Notes under the pieces: model-generated
Database searches by the model: none
Told to the model about the DNA's origin: nothing
What the model saw: the letters and a program-made list of their open reading frames with translations, nothing else
Program-made: the position numbers and the translations under genes
Shown: piece by piece, positions 1-7,990 of the stretch
Position numbering within the stretch: position 1 is the first letter of the stretch
How the letters are laid out: the number at the start of each line of letters is the position of its first letter
DNA from: Ruania halotolerans
GTDB lineage: Bacteria; Actinomycetota; Actinomycetes; Actinomycetales; Beutenbergiaceae
Assembly (NCBI RefSeq): GCF_021049285.1
Contig: NZ_CP088017.1
Coordinates: 1,116,001-1,180,000 of the forward strand
Length of the DNA: 64,000 nucleotides
Reading direction: 5' to 3'

Positions 1-142
1 CTTCGACACGATCCACAAGGGTGTGCAGAACGGACTGCCGCGCAAGTTCGCGTGGGCGGCCGCATTCGGCATCACGGTCACCCTCATCTGGCTGTACATC
101 GAGTTCCTCCGCCTGCTCGCGATCCTGCGCGGCGGCGACTGA
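1..142 (+). CDS. Bax inhibitor-1/YccA family membrane protein (3' end only)
   Basis: Only the last 46 codons are inside the window, read in the frame starting at base 2 and ending in TGA at 140-142. The peptide contains a hydrophobic helix (WAAAFGITVTLIWLYIEFLR) and ends LLAILRGGD, which matches the usual end of actinobacterial Bax1-I/YccA proteins: a last transmembrane helix followed by LAILRG and acidic residues. Known family members are seven-helix inner-membrane proteins of uncertain role, some acting as pH-sensitive calcium leak channels. The identification rests on this tail alone. Confidence 0.7.
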   Translation, partial: FDTIHKGVQNGLPRKFAWAAAFGITVTLIWLYIEFLRLLAILRGGD

Positions 143-159
143 GCTGCGCCCCTCCTGCT

Positions 160-208
160 GAACGGCACGTGGCGGGTTCCGCTTCGGAACCCGCGGAACG
201 TGCCGTTC
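160..208 (+). terminator. Long hairpin after the YccA-like gene
   Basis: An outer 11-bp stem (160-170 with 198-208) and an inner 9-bp stem (172-180 with 186-194) close a 5-nt loop, separated only by a small asymmetric bulge. It starts 18 nt after the stop codon. There is no T-tract, as is common for terminators in high-GC actinobacteria. Confidence 0.7.
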
Positions 209-269
209 GGCATGTCGGCGACCGAAACCTGTATGTCTGCACACCGAACCACGATTGGACGATTCACCG

Positions 270-671
270 ATGACTGCTCTGCCCACGGCTTCTGGCTCCT
301 TTGGCGACAAGCCGACTCTGACCTTCCCGGACAGCTCCGCCCCGGCAGAGCTCGCCGTCGAGGTACTCAGCGCCGGTGATGGGCCGCTCGTGGAGGCCGG
401 CCAGACGATCGACGTGAACTACTACGGCCAGGTCTGGAACGGGTCGATGTTCGACAACTCCTACGACCGGGGGTCCTCGATTCAGTTCCCCATCGGTGTG
501 GGCACCGTGATCGCCGGCTGGGACAACAGCCTCGTCGGACAGCCGATCGGGTCGCGAGTCCTCGTTTCGATCCCGCCGCACGAAGGCTACGGCCCGAACG
601 GCGTGCCGCAGGCAGGAATCGGCGGTGACGACACCCTCGTGTTCGTGGTGGATATCCTCGGCGCCTCCTGA
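270..671 (+). CDS. FKBP-type peptidyl-prolyl cis-trans isomerase
   Basis: A 133-residue single-domain FKBP, predicted cytosolic because no signal peptide or lipobox is present. The sequence shows the FKBP core in order: VNYYGQVWNG, MFDNSYDRG, a central GTVIAGWDNSLVGQ, IPPHEGYG and FVVDIL. The aromatic residues and the Asp that line the FKBP active site are kept. Members catalyse Xaa-Pro isomerisation and act as folding helpers. ATG 270 is preferred over an in-frame TTG at 255, because GACGAT lies 6 nt upstream of the ATG in the position seen for leaderless genes here. It stands alone between two hairpins. Confidence 0.9.
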   Translation: MTALPTASGSFGDKPTLTFPDSSAPAELAVEVLSAGDGPLVEAGQTIDVNYYGQVWNGSMFDNSYDRGSSIQFPIGVGTVIAGWDNSLVGQPIGSRVLVSIPPHEGYGPNGVPQAGIGGDDTLVFVVDILGAS

Positions 672-718
672 CGCGAGTGCGCCCCTTCTCGCTCACTGGG
701 TGAGATATACGCGAGATC

Positions 719-748
719 GCCCGCACTCGATGGCGTTCGAGTGCGGGC
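719..748. terminator. Hairpin between convergent genes
   Basis: A perfect 11-bp stem (719-729 with 738-748) around an 8-nt loop lies between the FKBP gene and the oppositely oriented acyltransferase gene. It could end transcription from both sides. Confidence 0.6.
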
Positions 749-776
749 AGCCGCGGCCTGAGCAGAGAACCTTCGG

Positions 777-2462
777 TCAGCGCGCCCAGGGGCGGTGCAC
801 TCCGCGCGGCTCGTACCCAAGCCCGCCAGCTCCACCGAGCAAGTCGGCCAGGTACCAGCTGATCGCGAGCCACATCTCCGTCCCCTGCAGACCGGGGGCG
901 GCCTTGTCTACCACGTCCTCGCGCTGGGCGAACCCGAACCCCTGGCCCGGCCGCCAGGCAGCCGCCAGGGATGGCACCTGGGCGGCGGCCCAAGCACGGA
1001 CCTCCGCGCGCCGGTGATCGGTCTGCTGACCGGCCAGCCAGAGCGGGTGGGCGATGTCGAGCACGTCACAGGCGGTTGCTCGTCCGGGGCCGAACCGGCG
1101 CTGGTCCTTGGTATGCGCGAGCGTGGTGTCGATCGCGCGCTCGGGTTCGGGAAGGCCCAGACCGAACTGGGCGAACGTACCGCGGGTGAGCCGGTAGAAG
1201 CCGTTCACCGGCTGGCGCAGCCCGTCCGAGGCGTGCGCCTGACCCCACATGCCGGAAGTGCGGTCCACGTGCAGGTGCAACCAGCCGATCAGGGTGTCCA
1301 GCCCGCCGGGACGATCGAACCAGAGCCGGTTCCACAACAGGCCAGTGCCCACGCAGTCGACCCAGTCGCCGGCACCCCAGGCGCGCTCTCCCCACGGCTG
1401 GGCTTCCAGCGCTGAAACCATCGCGTCCCCACGGAGGGCGTCTACGGCAGTGATGGGATGCGGGAGCCGGGCACCGAGCAGATCGAGGGCGTAACCCACG
1501 CTCAGCAGGTGGTACCGCACGGCCCCGCCGCCGAGGTCGGGTCCGTCCTGGACAACTGAATCCTTGCCGTAGGTGGGGATCAGCCCGGTGTGCGGGTCCT
1601 GCCGGGAGGTCAGCGCGGCAACGATCTCGTCGCCGCAGATGTGCGGCGGGGTGCCCAGGCCGAGGAGGTCGGCGATCTCTACGGCGTCACACAGGGCACG
1701 CACTGTGGGAGCCGCCCCGGGCGTGTCGGTGAACCAGCCTGCTGAATCGTCCCAGCAGCGGTCCAGGACGTCCGCGGCATCCATGCGCGCTCGTTCGGCG
1801 AGCGCCTGCAGCGTCTGCAGAGCGTCCTCGTTCGCTGTCGAGCCGGTTCGCGCGGAGGGAGTGGGCGTCGTTGTCCGCTCGTCTCGGCGGTCTCGCACCC
1901 TGCGGGCCGGGTTGCCGACCATGATTGACCACTCCGGAACGTCTTTGGTGACCACCGCACCGGCGCCGATCACGCTGTGCGCCCCGATCGTGACGCCGTC
2001 GACGACCATCACGTGCGAACCGATATAGACATCGTCGCCCACCGTGATCCCGCGGCTGGTCAGCGGTTGGGTGTGGGTGGGGCGATCAGGGGCGAAGGTG
2101 TGGTCGAAGCCGAGCAACGACGTGTGTGCGCCGATCCGGACGCCGTTTCCGATCCGGACCGTGCCGCGCACCACGGCGTAGGCGTTCACCGAGGAATTGG
2201 CGCCGATGTGCACCTCACCGGTGAGATAGGTGAAGGCAGCGAGGTAGGAGCCCTCGCCGAGGGAGAGCGCGCTCGGGAAGCATGCGGCCCACTCCGAGAC
2301 GAAACTGCGTTCGGCGAGATCTGCACCGCGGGCAGTGAGGACCTGCTGATACTGGCGTTGCGCCGCACGGCCCGATTCGTCCGCCTCCTCCCAGAAGGCC
2401 CAGGCGTTGAAGTCGAGTTCGGCTCCGGTCAGTCCCAGAGCGGTGGCGTCACGCTCGTCCAT
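777..2462 (-). CDS. Hexapeptide-repeat acyltransferase fused to an alpha/alpha-type C-terminal domain
   Basis: A 561-residue protein with two parts. Residues about 75-195 are a left-handed beta-helix O-acyltransferase of the NodL/maltose acetyltransferase class: repeated hexapeptides (IGANSSV, IGNGVRI, VGDDVYI, IGAHSVIGAGAVVTKDVP) and the typical ending VGNPARRVR. A polar linker follows, then about 340 residues (about 215-555) rich in Trp, His and paired helices, such as WGAGDWVDCVGTGLLWNR and HPLWLAGQQ, resembling an alpha/alpha toroid. Single-domain relatives are about 200 residues long, so the C-terminal part more than doubles the size. The second part is not assigned to a family; it might bind or modify a glycan. 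AGGAG lies 11 nt before the ATG. Neighbours give no pathway clue. Confidence 0.7.
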   Translation of the reverse strand: MDERDATALGLTGAELDFNAWAFWEEADESGRAAQRQYQQVLTARGADLAERSFVSEWAACFPSALSLGEGSYLAAFTYLTGEVHIGANSSVNAYAVVRGTVRIGNGVRIGAHTSLLGFDHTFAPDRPTHTQPLTSRGITVGDDVYIGSHVMVVDGVTIGAHSVIGAGAVVTKDVPEWSIMVGNPARRVRDRRDERTTTPTPSARTGSTANEDALQTLQALAERARMDAADVLDRCWDDSAGWFTDTPGAAPTVRALCDAVEIADLLGLGTPPHICGDEIVAALTSRQDPHTGLIPTYGKDSVVQDGPDLGGGAVRYHLLSVGYALDLLGARLPHPITAVDALRGDAMVSALEAQPWGERAWGAGDWVDCVGTGLLWNRLWFDRPGGLDTLIGWLHLHVDRTSGMWGQAHASDGLRQPVNGFYRLTRGTFAQFGLGLPEPERAIDTTLAHTKDQRRFGPGRATACDVLDIAHPLWLAGQQTDHRRAEVRAWAAAQVPSLAAAWRPGQGFGFAQREDVVDKAAPGLQGTEMWLAISWYLADLLGGAGGLGYEPRGVHRPWAR

Positions 2463-2571
2463 GTGCTTGCGGGCTCCTGTGGGTGGCGTGGCTGAGCCGC
2501 TCGGTCGTGATGACTCGCTCGGCTGTGGATGATCTCACGCTACACGGCAATGAATCGATCCATCCGGACGG

Positions 2572-3255
2572 TCAGTTGGTATCAGTGGCCTTTGAGGACC
2601 AGATCCCCACCAGGCGTGCCACCACCACGGTCAGATACAGCGTTCCGATGACGGCGACGAACGAGCCGAGCGAACGGGCCCAGGTGGTGACCGGCAGCAC
2701 GTCGCCGTATCCGAGGGTGGCGAGCGTGACGTAGGAGTAGTAGAGGGTCTGATGCCATCCGAGCGGTCCGCCGTCGCCCTGGGGATCCATGAAACTGCCC
2801 GGCGATGCGATCTCCAGCAGTGCGAACGTGGCGCCGAAGAACCCGCCCATGACGAGGTACGCACTCACGCTGGCAAGCACCAAATTCACCCCCGGAGCCC
2901 GCTCGCGCCGGAAGACGAAACGCAGCAACGCATAGATCAATACCGCCATCGAGAGAGCCACCGACGTCAGCATCGCCACCGTTGCATGGACGGAATGCTG
3001 GGCAAACGAGAACCACGTTCCGCACACGAGAAAGACGACGGTCGCGGCGACCATCGGTATCAGCCGGCCGCTCTCATCACGAACGGTCACGATGCCGAAT
3101 CCGAGCATCGCGGCGTATGCAGCCATATAGACCGCTGTCCATGCCGGGCCGAGCCCGGAGATCGGGTAGCCGAACTGCAGCACCACGATCAAGGTGAGCA
3201 GCGTACCCAGGGTGCGGGTCCGTCGTCGGGTATTGGCGGGCGGGGCAAAGCTCAT
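2572..3255 (-). CDS. Two-pore-helix potassium channel family protein
   Basis: A 227-residue membrane protein with several N-terminal helices and a C-terminal pore module. The selectivity filter reads TLATLGYGDVLPVT (consensus TxGYGD), preceded by the pore helix QTLYYSYV and followed by a last helix (FVAVIGTLYLTVVVARLVG). This indicates a K+ channel of the Ion_trans_2 class. No RCK/TrkA regulatory domain follows, so gating is unknown. AGGAG lies 5 nt before the ATG. The gene is divergent from the AI-2E transporter gene, with about 80 bp shared upstream. Confidence 0.85.
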   Translation of the reverse strand: MSFAPPANTRRRTRTLGTLLTLIVVLQFGYPISGLGPAWTAVYMAAYAAMLGFGIVTVRDESGRLIPMVAATVVFLVCGTWFSFAQHSVHATVAMLTSVALSMAVLIYALLRFVFRRERAPGVNLVLASVSAYLVMGGFFGATFALLEIASPGSFMDPQGDGGPLGWHQTLYYSYVTLATLGYGDVLPVTTWARSLGSFVAVIGTLYLTVVVARLVGIWSSKATDTN

Positions 3256-3337
3256 CGATACTCCTGACCGGGCGCGGCGTCGGATTTCACCGCTCTGACG
3301 TTATCCTGAGGAAACCGTAAGGAGGGTGAGATCGATC

Positions 3338-4615
3338 GTGACGAGTTCTGGTAGCAGCAACGCGCCCACCAGCACCGATGCGCTCGATCACGCTCCCGAG
3401 ACCGGCGATGAGCAGGGCCCGGATACGGAGGGCAGTAGCTCGAGGTCGGCCGAGCCGGAGCGCGGGCCGCTCGTCCCGGACCCGGACCCGAACTCCCCGG
3501 TCACGCGCACAGTGCGTGGTGCAGCGGCTTGGTCCTGGCGGTTCGTGCTGATCGTCCTCGCTGTCGCTGTGGCAGTCGTGGGGCTCGTGCAGATCAAAAC
3601 CGTCGTCATACCCGTGCTGGTGGCCACATTGGTGGCCTCGTTGCTGATGCCGGCGGTGGACCGGCTGCACCGGCACCGGGTGCCCCGTGCGCTCGCTGCG
3701 ATCCTGGCCCTGTTGGGCGCCGTCGGGGTGGTCGGGGGCCTGCTCACCCTGGTCGGTGCCTCGATCGCGACCGGTATTCGCGACCTCGCGAACACCGCAT
3801 GGGAGGGCATCCAGGAACTACTCTCCTGGCTCAGCACGGGTCCTTTGCAGCTTTCGCGGACTGACATTGACGCCTATGTCACGCAAATTCAGGAATCCCT
3901 GGAGGGCAACGCCCAGCAGATCCTCAATGGCGCCCTCTCGGTGGGGACCTCTGTGGGGCACGTGTTCGCCGGGGCACTGATCGCCCTGTTCTGCCTGTTC
4001 TTCTTTCTCAAAGAAGGCCGCCTCATCTGGAATTGGCTCGTGGGGCTGTTTCCAGCCACCACTCGCGAGCGCGTGGACGGCGCCGGCCAGCGCGGGTGGG
4101 CGAGCCTGAGCAGCTACGCCCGGACTCAACTGCTGGTCGCCCTGATCGACGGCGTCGGCATCGGGCTCGGCGCGTGGATTCTCGGTGTTCCGCTCGCTCT
4201 CCCGCTCGGCGTCCTGGTCTTCGTGGGCTCGTTCATCCCGATCGTCGGTGCGGTGGTGACCGGCTTCATCGCCGTGGTGGTCGCCCTCGTGGACCAGGGT
4301 CCGCTGATCGCGGTGGTGATGCTCGGGGTGGTCCTGCTCGTCCAGCAGGCCGAGAGCAACCTGCTCCAGCCGTTGTTGATGAGCAGGGCCCTCAAGCTAC
4401 ATCCGGTGGCTGTGCTACTCGCCGTCGCCACAGGCACGATCATCGGCGGGGTGGTGGGTGCTCTGTTCGCGGTACCGCTCGTGGCCGTGGCGAACACAGT
4501 CGTGCGGTACCTCACCGGGAGCCCGAACCCGTTCATCGAGGAACGGCCACGGCTCAAGCCCCGGCTCCGGCGCCGCCGAGAGGTGCCCGACAAGACTGCC
4601 ACGGCCGAAACCTGA
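3338..4615 (+). CDS. AI-2E family (PerM/YdiK-type) transporter
   Basis: A 425-residue polytopic membrane protein. A charged Pro/Ser-rich N-terminal tail of about 55 residues precedes the first helices. The body has the AI-2E/UPF0118 pattern: paired N-terminal helices, a soluble amphipathic middle (GIQELLSWLSTG to NGALSVGTSVG), then FFFLKEGRLIW and the C-terminal helices with FIPIVGAVVTG and ESNLLQPLLMSRALKLHP, which is the family hallmark. Members export autoinducer-like molecules or act as Na+/H+ antiporters, so the substrate here is unknown. GTG 3338 is chosen because the strong AAGGAGGG at 3319-3326 fits it; the GTG at 3326 overlaps that site. Confidence 0.9.
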   Translation: MTSSGSSNAPTSTDALDHAPETGDEQGPDTEGSSSRSAEPERGPLVPDPDPNSPVTRTVRGAAAWSWRFVLIVLAVAVAVVGLVQIKTVVIPVLVATLVASLLMPAVDRLHRHRVPRALAAILALLGAVGVVGGLLTLVGASIATGIRDLANTAWEGIQELLSWLSTGPLQLSRTDIDAYVTQIQESLEGNAQQILNGALSVGTSVGHVFAGALIALFCLFFFLKEGRLIWNWLVGLFPATTRERVDGAGQRGWASLSSYARTQLLVALIDGVGIGLGAWILGVPLALPLGVLVFVGSFIPIVGAVVTGFIAVVVALVDQGPLIAVVMLGVVLLVQQAESNLLQPLLMSRALKLHPVAVLLAVATGTIIGGVVGALFAVPLVAVANTVVRYLTGSPNPFIEERPRLKPRLRRRREVPDKTATAET

Positions 4616-4718
4616 GCAGGCCCTAGCCGGCCAGTCAGCGCGACCCGCTTCCGATTCTGTGCCCAGGAATTGAGCGGCGACGCTCCGGTCCCAGGCCGCT
4701 GGACGCCGTCGGGCGATC

Positions 4719-4757
4719 AGCGATGCCCGTGGCGATCAGATCGCCACGGGCATCGCT
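4719..4757. terminator. Perfect 19-bp hairpin between convergent genes
   Basis: Bases 4719-4737 are exactly complementary to 4739-4757, so the whole element is one uninterrupted inverted repeat. It sits between the stop codons of the AI-2E gene and greA and probably serves both directions. Confidence 0.8.
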
Positions 4758-4773
4758 GGTGTGCTGAGGTACC

Positions 4774-5253
4774 TCAGGCCTTGAACGGCTTCGCCTTCTT
4801 GATCGCAACGGTGATCGACGTACCCGCCGGCGTGTCATAGGAGGTCTTCTCGCCGACCTTCTTGCCGAGGATCGCCTGGCCGAGCGGAGAACCGGACGAG
4901 TACACGTCCAGGTCGGTGTCCCCGGCGACCTCACGGGAACCGAGCAGGAACGTCATCTCCTCACCGGCAACGGTGGCCGTCACGACCATGCCGGGTTCGA
5001 CGATGCCGTCGTCCGGGGGAGCTTCGCCGACCTCGGCAGTGCGGAGGAGGTCGTCGAGCTGGCGGATCCGGGCCTCCTGTTTGGCCTGCTCCTCGCGGGC
5101 TGCGTGGTAGCCGCCGTTCTCCTTGAGATCGCCCTCATCCCGTGCGGCCTCGATCCGATCGGCGATCTCGGTCCGGCCCACGGTCACGAGGTGGTCGTAC
5201 TCAGCCTGGAGTCGATCGAATGCATCCTTGGTGAGCCACGTGGTTGGGGACAC
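4774..5253 (-). CDS. greA: Transcription elongation factor GreA
   Basis: A 159-residue protein with the two GreA modules: an N-terminal antiparallel coiled coil (residues about 1-80), whose tip DEGDLKENGGYHAAREEQ carries the acidic residues that reach into the RNA polymerase channel, and a C-terminal FKBP-like domain ending with SPLGQAILGKKVGE. GreA stimulates cleavage of backtracked transcripts so that stalled RNA polymerase can resume. GTG 5253 is the start because AAGGAGGA lies 4 nt upstream; reading further gives a non-conserved extension. The gene order greA-DUF4307-mca is conserved in actinobacteria. Confidence 0.96.
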   Translation of the reverse strand: MSPTTWLTKDAFDRLQAEYDHLVTVGRTEIADRIEAARDEGDLKENGGYHAAREEQAKQEARIRQLDDLLRTAEVGEAPPDDGIVEPGMVVTATVAGEEMTFLLGSREVAGDTDLDVYSSGSPLGQAILGKKVGEKTSYDTPAGTSITVAIKKAKPFKA

Positions 5254-5375
5254 GGTTCCTCCTTCGTACTGCGTGTGTCGGTCTCGACCGCATCGCAATT
5301 CAGCGGATATGCGGGAGTACCTGCCCCCGGGCTGGCTAGCCGATGCGGCCGCACCGGGGCGGCGGGAAAAGAATC

Positions 5376-5403
5376 ATCATAGCGCTTGGGCCGACTATGT
5401 CAC
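5376..5403 (-). promoter_or_regulatory. Sigma-70-type promoter of greA
   Basis: On the minus strand GTGACA (5403-5398) and TATGAT (5381-5376) are separated by 16 bp, close to the TTGACA/TATAAT consensus. It lies about 120 bp before the greA start and after the end of the DUF4307 gene, so greA can be transcribed independently. Confidence 0.6.
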
Positions 5404-5439
5404 ATCTTTACATTCGTGAATCGAACGTACTCGGGCGAC

Positions 5440-5907
5440 TCAATCGAGGAGTGCACACTCGCGCACCACGCCCGTCGTGGCGAGTTCCGTCGTGGCTACC
5501 GCCACGGTGTGGCGTGTGGTCGGGCCGTCCGATGGCGGTATGACAACGTCGAGCAGGCCCACCTGGCCGAAGCCGGTATTGAGTGCCTCCACGGTGCAGA
5601 CGGCACTCCGGTCAGCGGGTTTGGTGACATCGAAGATCACCCGCACCTGCGCCTCGTCGGGCACGGCGAAGCCGACATCCCGGGCCGTTGCTGCGGGCCG
5701 GAGCAAGGTGATGCTGATCAGTACGAGGACGACGAGTCCGGCGGCCGTGCAGGCCGCTGCCACCATCCACATCTGCCGGCGTGAGCGGCCCTCCTGGTCA
5801 GCTGAACGTCCGTACCGCTCGGCAAGCAGAGCCGAGACGTCGGTCGCACCAGCGTGCGCCCGTGCAGAGGTCCCCTCACCAGCAGGTGCTGAGGTCACAC
5901 GTGCCAT
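5440..5907 (-). CDS. DUF4307 membrane protein
   Basis: A 155-residue protein with a soluble N-terminus containing LLAERYGR, one transmembrane helix (about residues 48-70) and an extracytoplasmic beta-rich domain containing VRVIFDVTKP and VCTVEALN. This matches the actinobacterial DUF4307 family (Rv1081c in M. tuberculosis), whose function is unknown. Like its relatives it lies between greA and the divergently transcribed mca. The shared upstream region is about 100 bp and includes TAGACT/AGTCTA on both strands near 5913. Confidence 0.85.
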   Translation of the reverse strand: MARVTSAPAGEGTSARAHAGATDVSALLAERYGRSADQEGRSRRQMWMVAAACTAAGLVVLVLISITLLRPAATARDVGFAVPDEAQVRVIFDVTKPADRSAVCTVEALNTGFGQVGLLDVVIPPSDGPTTRHTVAVATTELATTGVVRECALLD

Positions 5908-6009
5908 CCTTAGACTAGGAGTGCGTTTCGATCTCGCCCGCGTGCACCAGTGCGTGCCCGCGGGGGAGCGTCACTATTGTCCCTCATCATTCCCCGGAGG
6001 ATGCAGCAC

Positions 6010-6879
6010 GTGTCTGGCGAGAACTTACGGCTGATGGCCGTGCATGCGCACCCGGACGACGAGTCCAGCAAGGGTGCGGCCACGATGGCGCGGTACGCCG
6101 CCGAAGGGGTGGAGGTGCTGGTGGTCACGTGTACCGGTGGCGAACGCGGTGACATCCTCAATCCCCGCCTCCAGGACGATCCCGAGGTGCAGCGGGATAT
6201 GCCCGGATACCGGCGCCGGGAGATGGCAGCAGCGGCCGCCGCCCTTGGCGTCTCACAACGCTGGCTCGGTTTCGTTGACTCCGGTCTCCCCGAAGGGGAT
6301 CCGTTGCCGCCGCTGCCGGAGGGCTCGTTCGCACTCGAGCCGCTCGAGGTGGCCACGGAAGCACTGATGCGGGTGGTGCGCGAGTTCCGCCCGCACGTGA
6401 TGACCACGTACAACGAGAATGGTGGATATCCGCACCCCGACCACATCATGACCCACCGGGTCTCGGTGGCGGCATTCGAAGCTTCCGCGGACCCGGCGGC
6501 CTATCCGGGTGCGGGGGAACCGTGGGAGGTTTCGAAGCTCTATTACGACCATGGCTTCTCTAAGGCCCGGATCACCGCGGTGCACGAGGCGATCGTGGCC
6601 AGCGGAGCCGAATCGCCGTTCGCGGAGTGGATGGATCGCTGGGACCGCGACGACCGCGCTGAGAAAGTCACCACCCGGATCGAATGCAGCGACTACTTCG
6701 GCCATCGTGACCGGGCCCTGCTCGCCCACGCCACGCAGATCGACCCGGATGGGTTCTTCTTCGCGATCCCGAGGGATCTGGAGCGGGAGGTGTGGCCGGT
6801 GGAGGAGTATGAGCTGGTGGCCTCGCGAGTTCCGACGCAGACGCCCGAGGACGACCTGTTCGCCGGGCTCCGCTCATGA
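6010..6879 (+). CDS. mca: Mycothiol S-conjugate amidase
   Basis: A 289-residue zinc amidase of the LmbE/PIG-L fold. The metal-binding motif [13 protein letters not shown] near the N-terminus and the second motif [10 protein letters not shown] (about residue 140) are intact. Mca cleaves mycothiol conjugates of toxins or drugs to release a mercapturic acid and GlcN-inositol, and so works in mycothiol-dependent detoxification in the cytosol. Length agrees with characterised Mca (about 290 residues). GTG 6010 is preferred to ATG 6001: GGAGG at 5996-6000 touches that ATG but is 9 nt from the GTG. The stop overlaps the next gene by ATGA. Confidence 0.95.
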   Translation: MSGENLRLMAVHAHPDDESSKGAATMARYAAEGVEVLVVTCTGGERGDILNPRLQDDPEVQRDMPGYRRREMAAAAAALGVSQRWLGFVDSGLPEGDPLPPLPEGSFALEPLEVATEALMRVVREFRPHVMTTYNENGGYPHPDHIMTHRVSVAAFEASADPAAYPGAGEPWEVSKLYYDHGFSKARITAVHEAIVASGAESPFAEWMDRWDRDDRAEKVTTRIECSDYFGHRDRALLAHATQIDPDGFFFAIPRDLEREVWPVEEYELVASRVPTQTPEDDLFAGLRS

Positions 6880-7160
6880 CCGTCCGTGCCGAGGACGTCG
6901 ACCCGAATCTCGTGAGTCCGGGGATCGGGGCATTCGTGACGTTCTTCGTCCTTGCCCTCGTGGTGATCCTGATCGCGCGGTCGTTCACCGTCCACATGCG
7001 CCGGATCAAGGCGCGCGCCGCGCTCGATGAGAAGGCCGCCGGCCGCGAGGGCGCGGCAGACAGCGGGGACGGCGCTCCCGGCCTGGGGACGGGCGATCGT
7101 CCTGCGGCAGGTGCACCGGACGGCCAGAATGGTGACACGCCCCCTACCGATCGGACCTGA
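6876..7160 (+). CDS. Small single-pass membrane protein coupled to mca
   Basis: A 94-residue protein with one transmembrane helix ([18 protein letters not shown], about residues 18-36), a short basic stretch ([10 protein letters not shown]) that should lie on the cytosolic side, and a Gly/Asp/Pro-rich, probably disordered tail. It overlaps mca by 4 nt, so translation is probably coupled. A small membrane protein in this position is common next to mca (Rv1083 in M. tuberculosis); its role is unknown. Confidence 0.8.
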   Translation: MTVRAEDVDPNLVSPGIGAFVTFFVLALVVILIARSFTVHMRRIKARAALDEKAAGREGAADSGDGAPGLGTGDRPAAGAPDGQNGDTPPTDRT

Positions 7161-7161
7161 C

Positions 7162-7965
7162 ATGACTCTCACGGTCGCCGTCGTGCAGCTCACCGCCGGG
7201 CAGGACGGTGAAACGAACACACGCGCGGCGGTCGAACACGTGCGTGGCGCTGCTCGTGCTGGCGCGCAGCTGGTGGTCTTGCCTGAGTACTCCGGAGGAT
7301 GGGCACCGCGCCTGAGCGCCGATCTCGCCCAGCCGGCCGACGGACCGTTCCACCGCGCCATGTCTGCGGTGGCCGCCGAGTGCGCAGTCGATCTCGTGGT
7401 CGGCTCGATGGAACCTGCCGACGGCGCAGGTGGGCGTTGTGTGAACGTCGCCTTGGCGTTCGGGCCCGATGGCCGCCAGCGCGGACGATACGAGAAGGTG
7501 CACCTCTTCGATGCGTTCGGTGTGCGGGAGTCGGATGTGCTCGATGCCGGGGCTCCTGGCGCGCACCAGGCCCTCGTGCTGGACGTCGCCGGCGTGCGTG
7601 TGGGGGTGGCCACGTGTTACGACCTCCGGTTCCCGGAGTCGTTTCGGGTGCTCGTCGACGCCGGAGCGCAGGTTCTGGTGGTGATGGCGGCGTGGGCCGA
7701 TGGTCCGGGGAAGGCCGACCAACTGGAGGTGCTGGTGCGTGCTCGTGCCATCGAGAACACGGCGTACCTCGCGCTCGCGAGCCAGCACGGGAGCGGTCGC
7801 ACCGGGCGGTCTCAGGTCGTGGATCCGCTCGGCCGGCAGCTGGCGGTCGCACAGGAGGGTGATGCCGTCCTGCTCGTCGATCTCGATGAGGAGTTGGTCG
7901 CGGACGTGCGGGGAAAGATCCCGAGCTTGGAACACCGCCGGTACACGGTGGTGCCACGCGACTGA
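7162..7965 (+). CDS. Carbon-nitrogen (nitrilase-family) hydrolase
   Basis: A 267-residue amidase of the nitrilase superfamily. The catalytic triad is visible: Glu in VLPEYSGG, Lys in RYEKVHLFD and Cys in VATCYDLRFPE, plus the supporting RARAIENTAY. LFDAFG followed by the CYDLRFPE motif resembles the Nit/omega-amidase and deaminated-glutathione amidase groups, but the substrate cannot be fixed from sequence. The start lies 1 nt after the stop of the preceding membrane-protein gene, so mca, the small membrane protein and this hydrolase probably form one operon. A link to thiol turnover is inference. Confidence 0.88.
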   Translation: MTLTVAVVQLTAGQDGETNTRAAVEHVRGAARAGAQLVVLPEYSGGWAPRLSADLAQPADGPFHRAMSAVAAECAVDLVVGSMEPADGAGGRCVNVALAFGPDGRQRGRYEKVHLFDAFGVRESDVLDAGAPGAHQALVLDVAGVRVGVATCYDLRFPESFRVLVDAGAQVLVVMAAWADGPGKADQLEVLVRARAIENTAYLALASQHGSGRTGRSQVVDPLGRQLAVAQEGDAVLLVDLDEELVADVRGKIPSLEHRRYTVVPRD

Positions 7966-7990
7966 TCGACTCGGCGAGCGAGCGCGCGCG

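Noticed and set aside
5254-5298. N-terminal extension of GreA to 5298
   Set aside because: The 15 extra residues are not GreA-like and the ribosome site AAGGAGGA fits GTG 5253.
6001-6009. ATG 6001 as mca start
   Set aside because: The GGAGG site touches this ATG; spacing fits GTG 6010, and the protein then has the usual Mca length.
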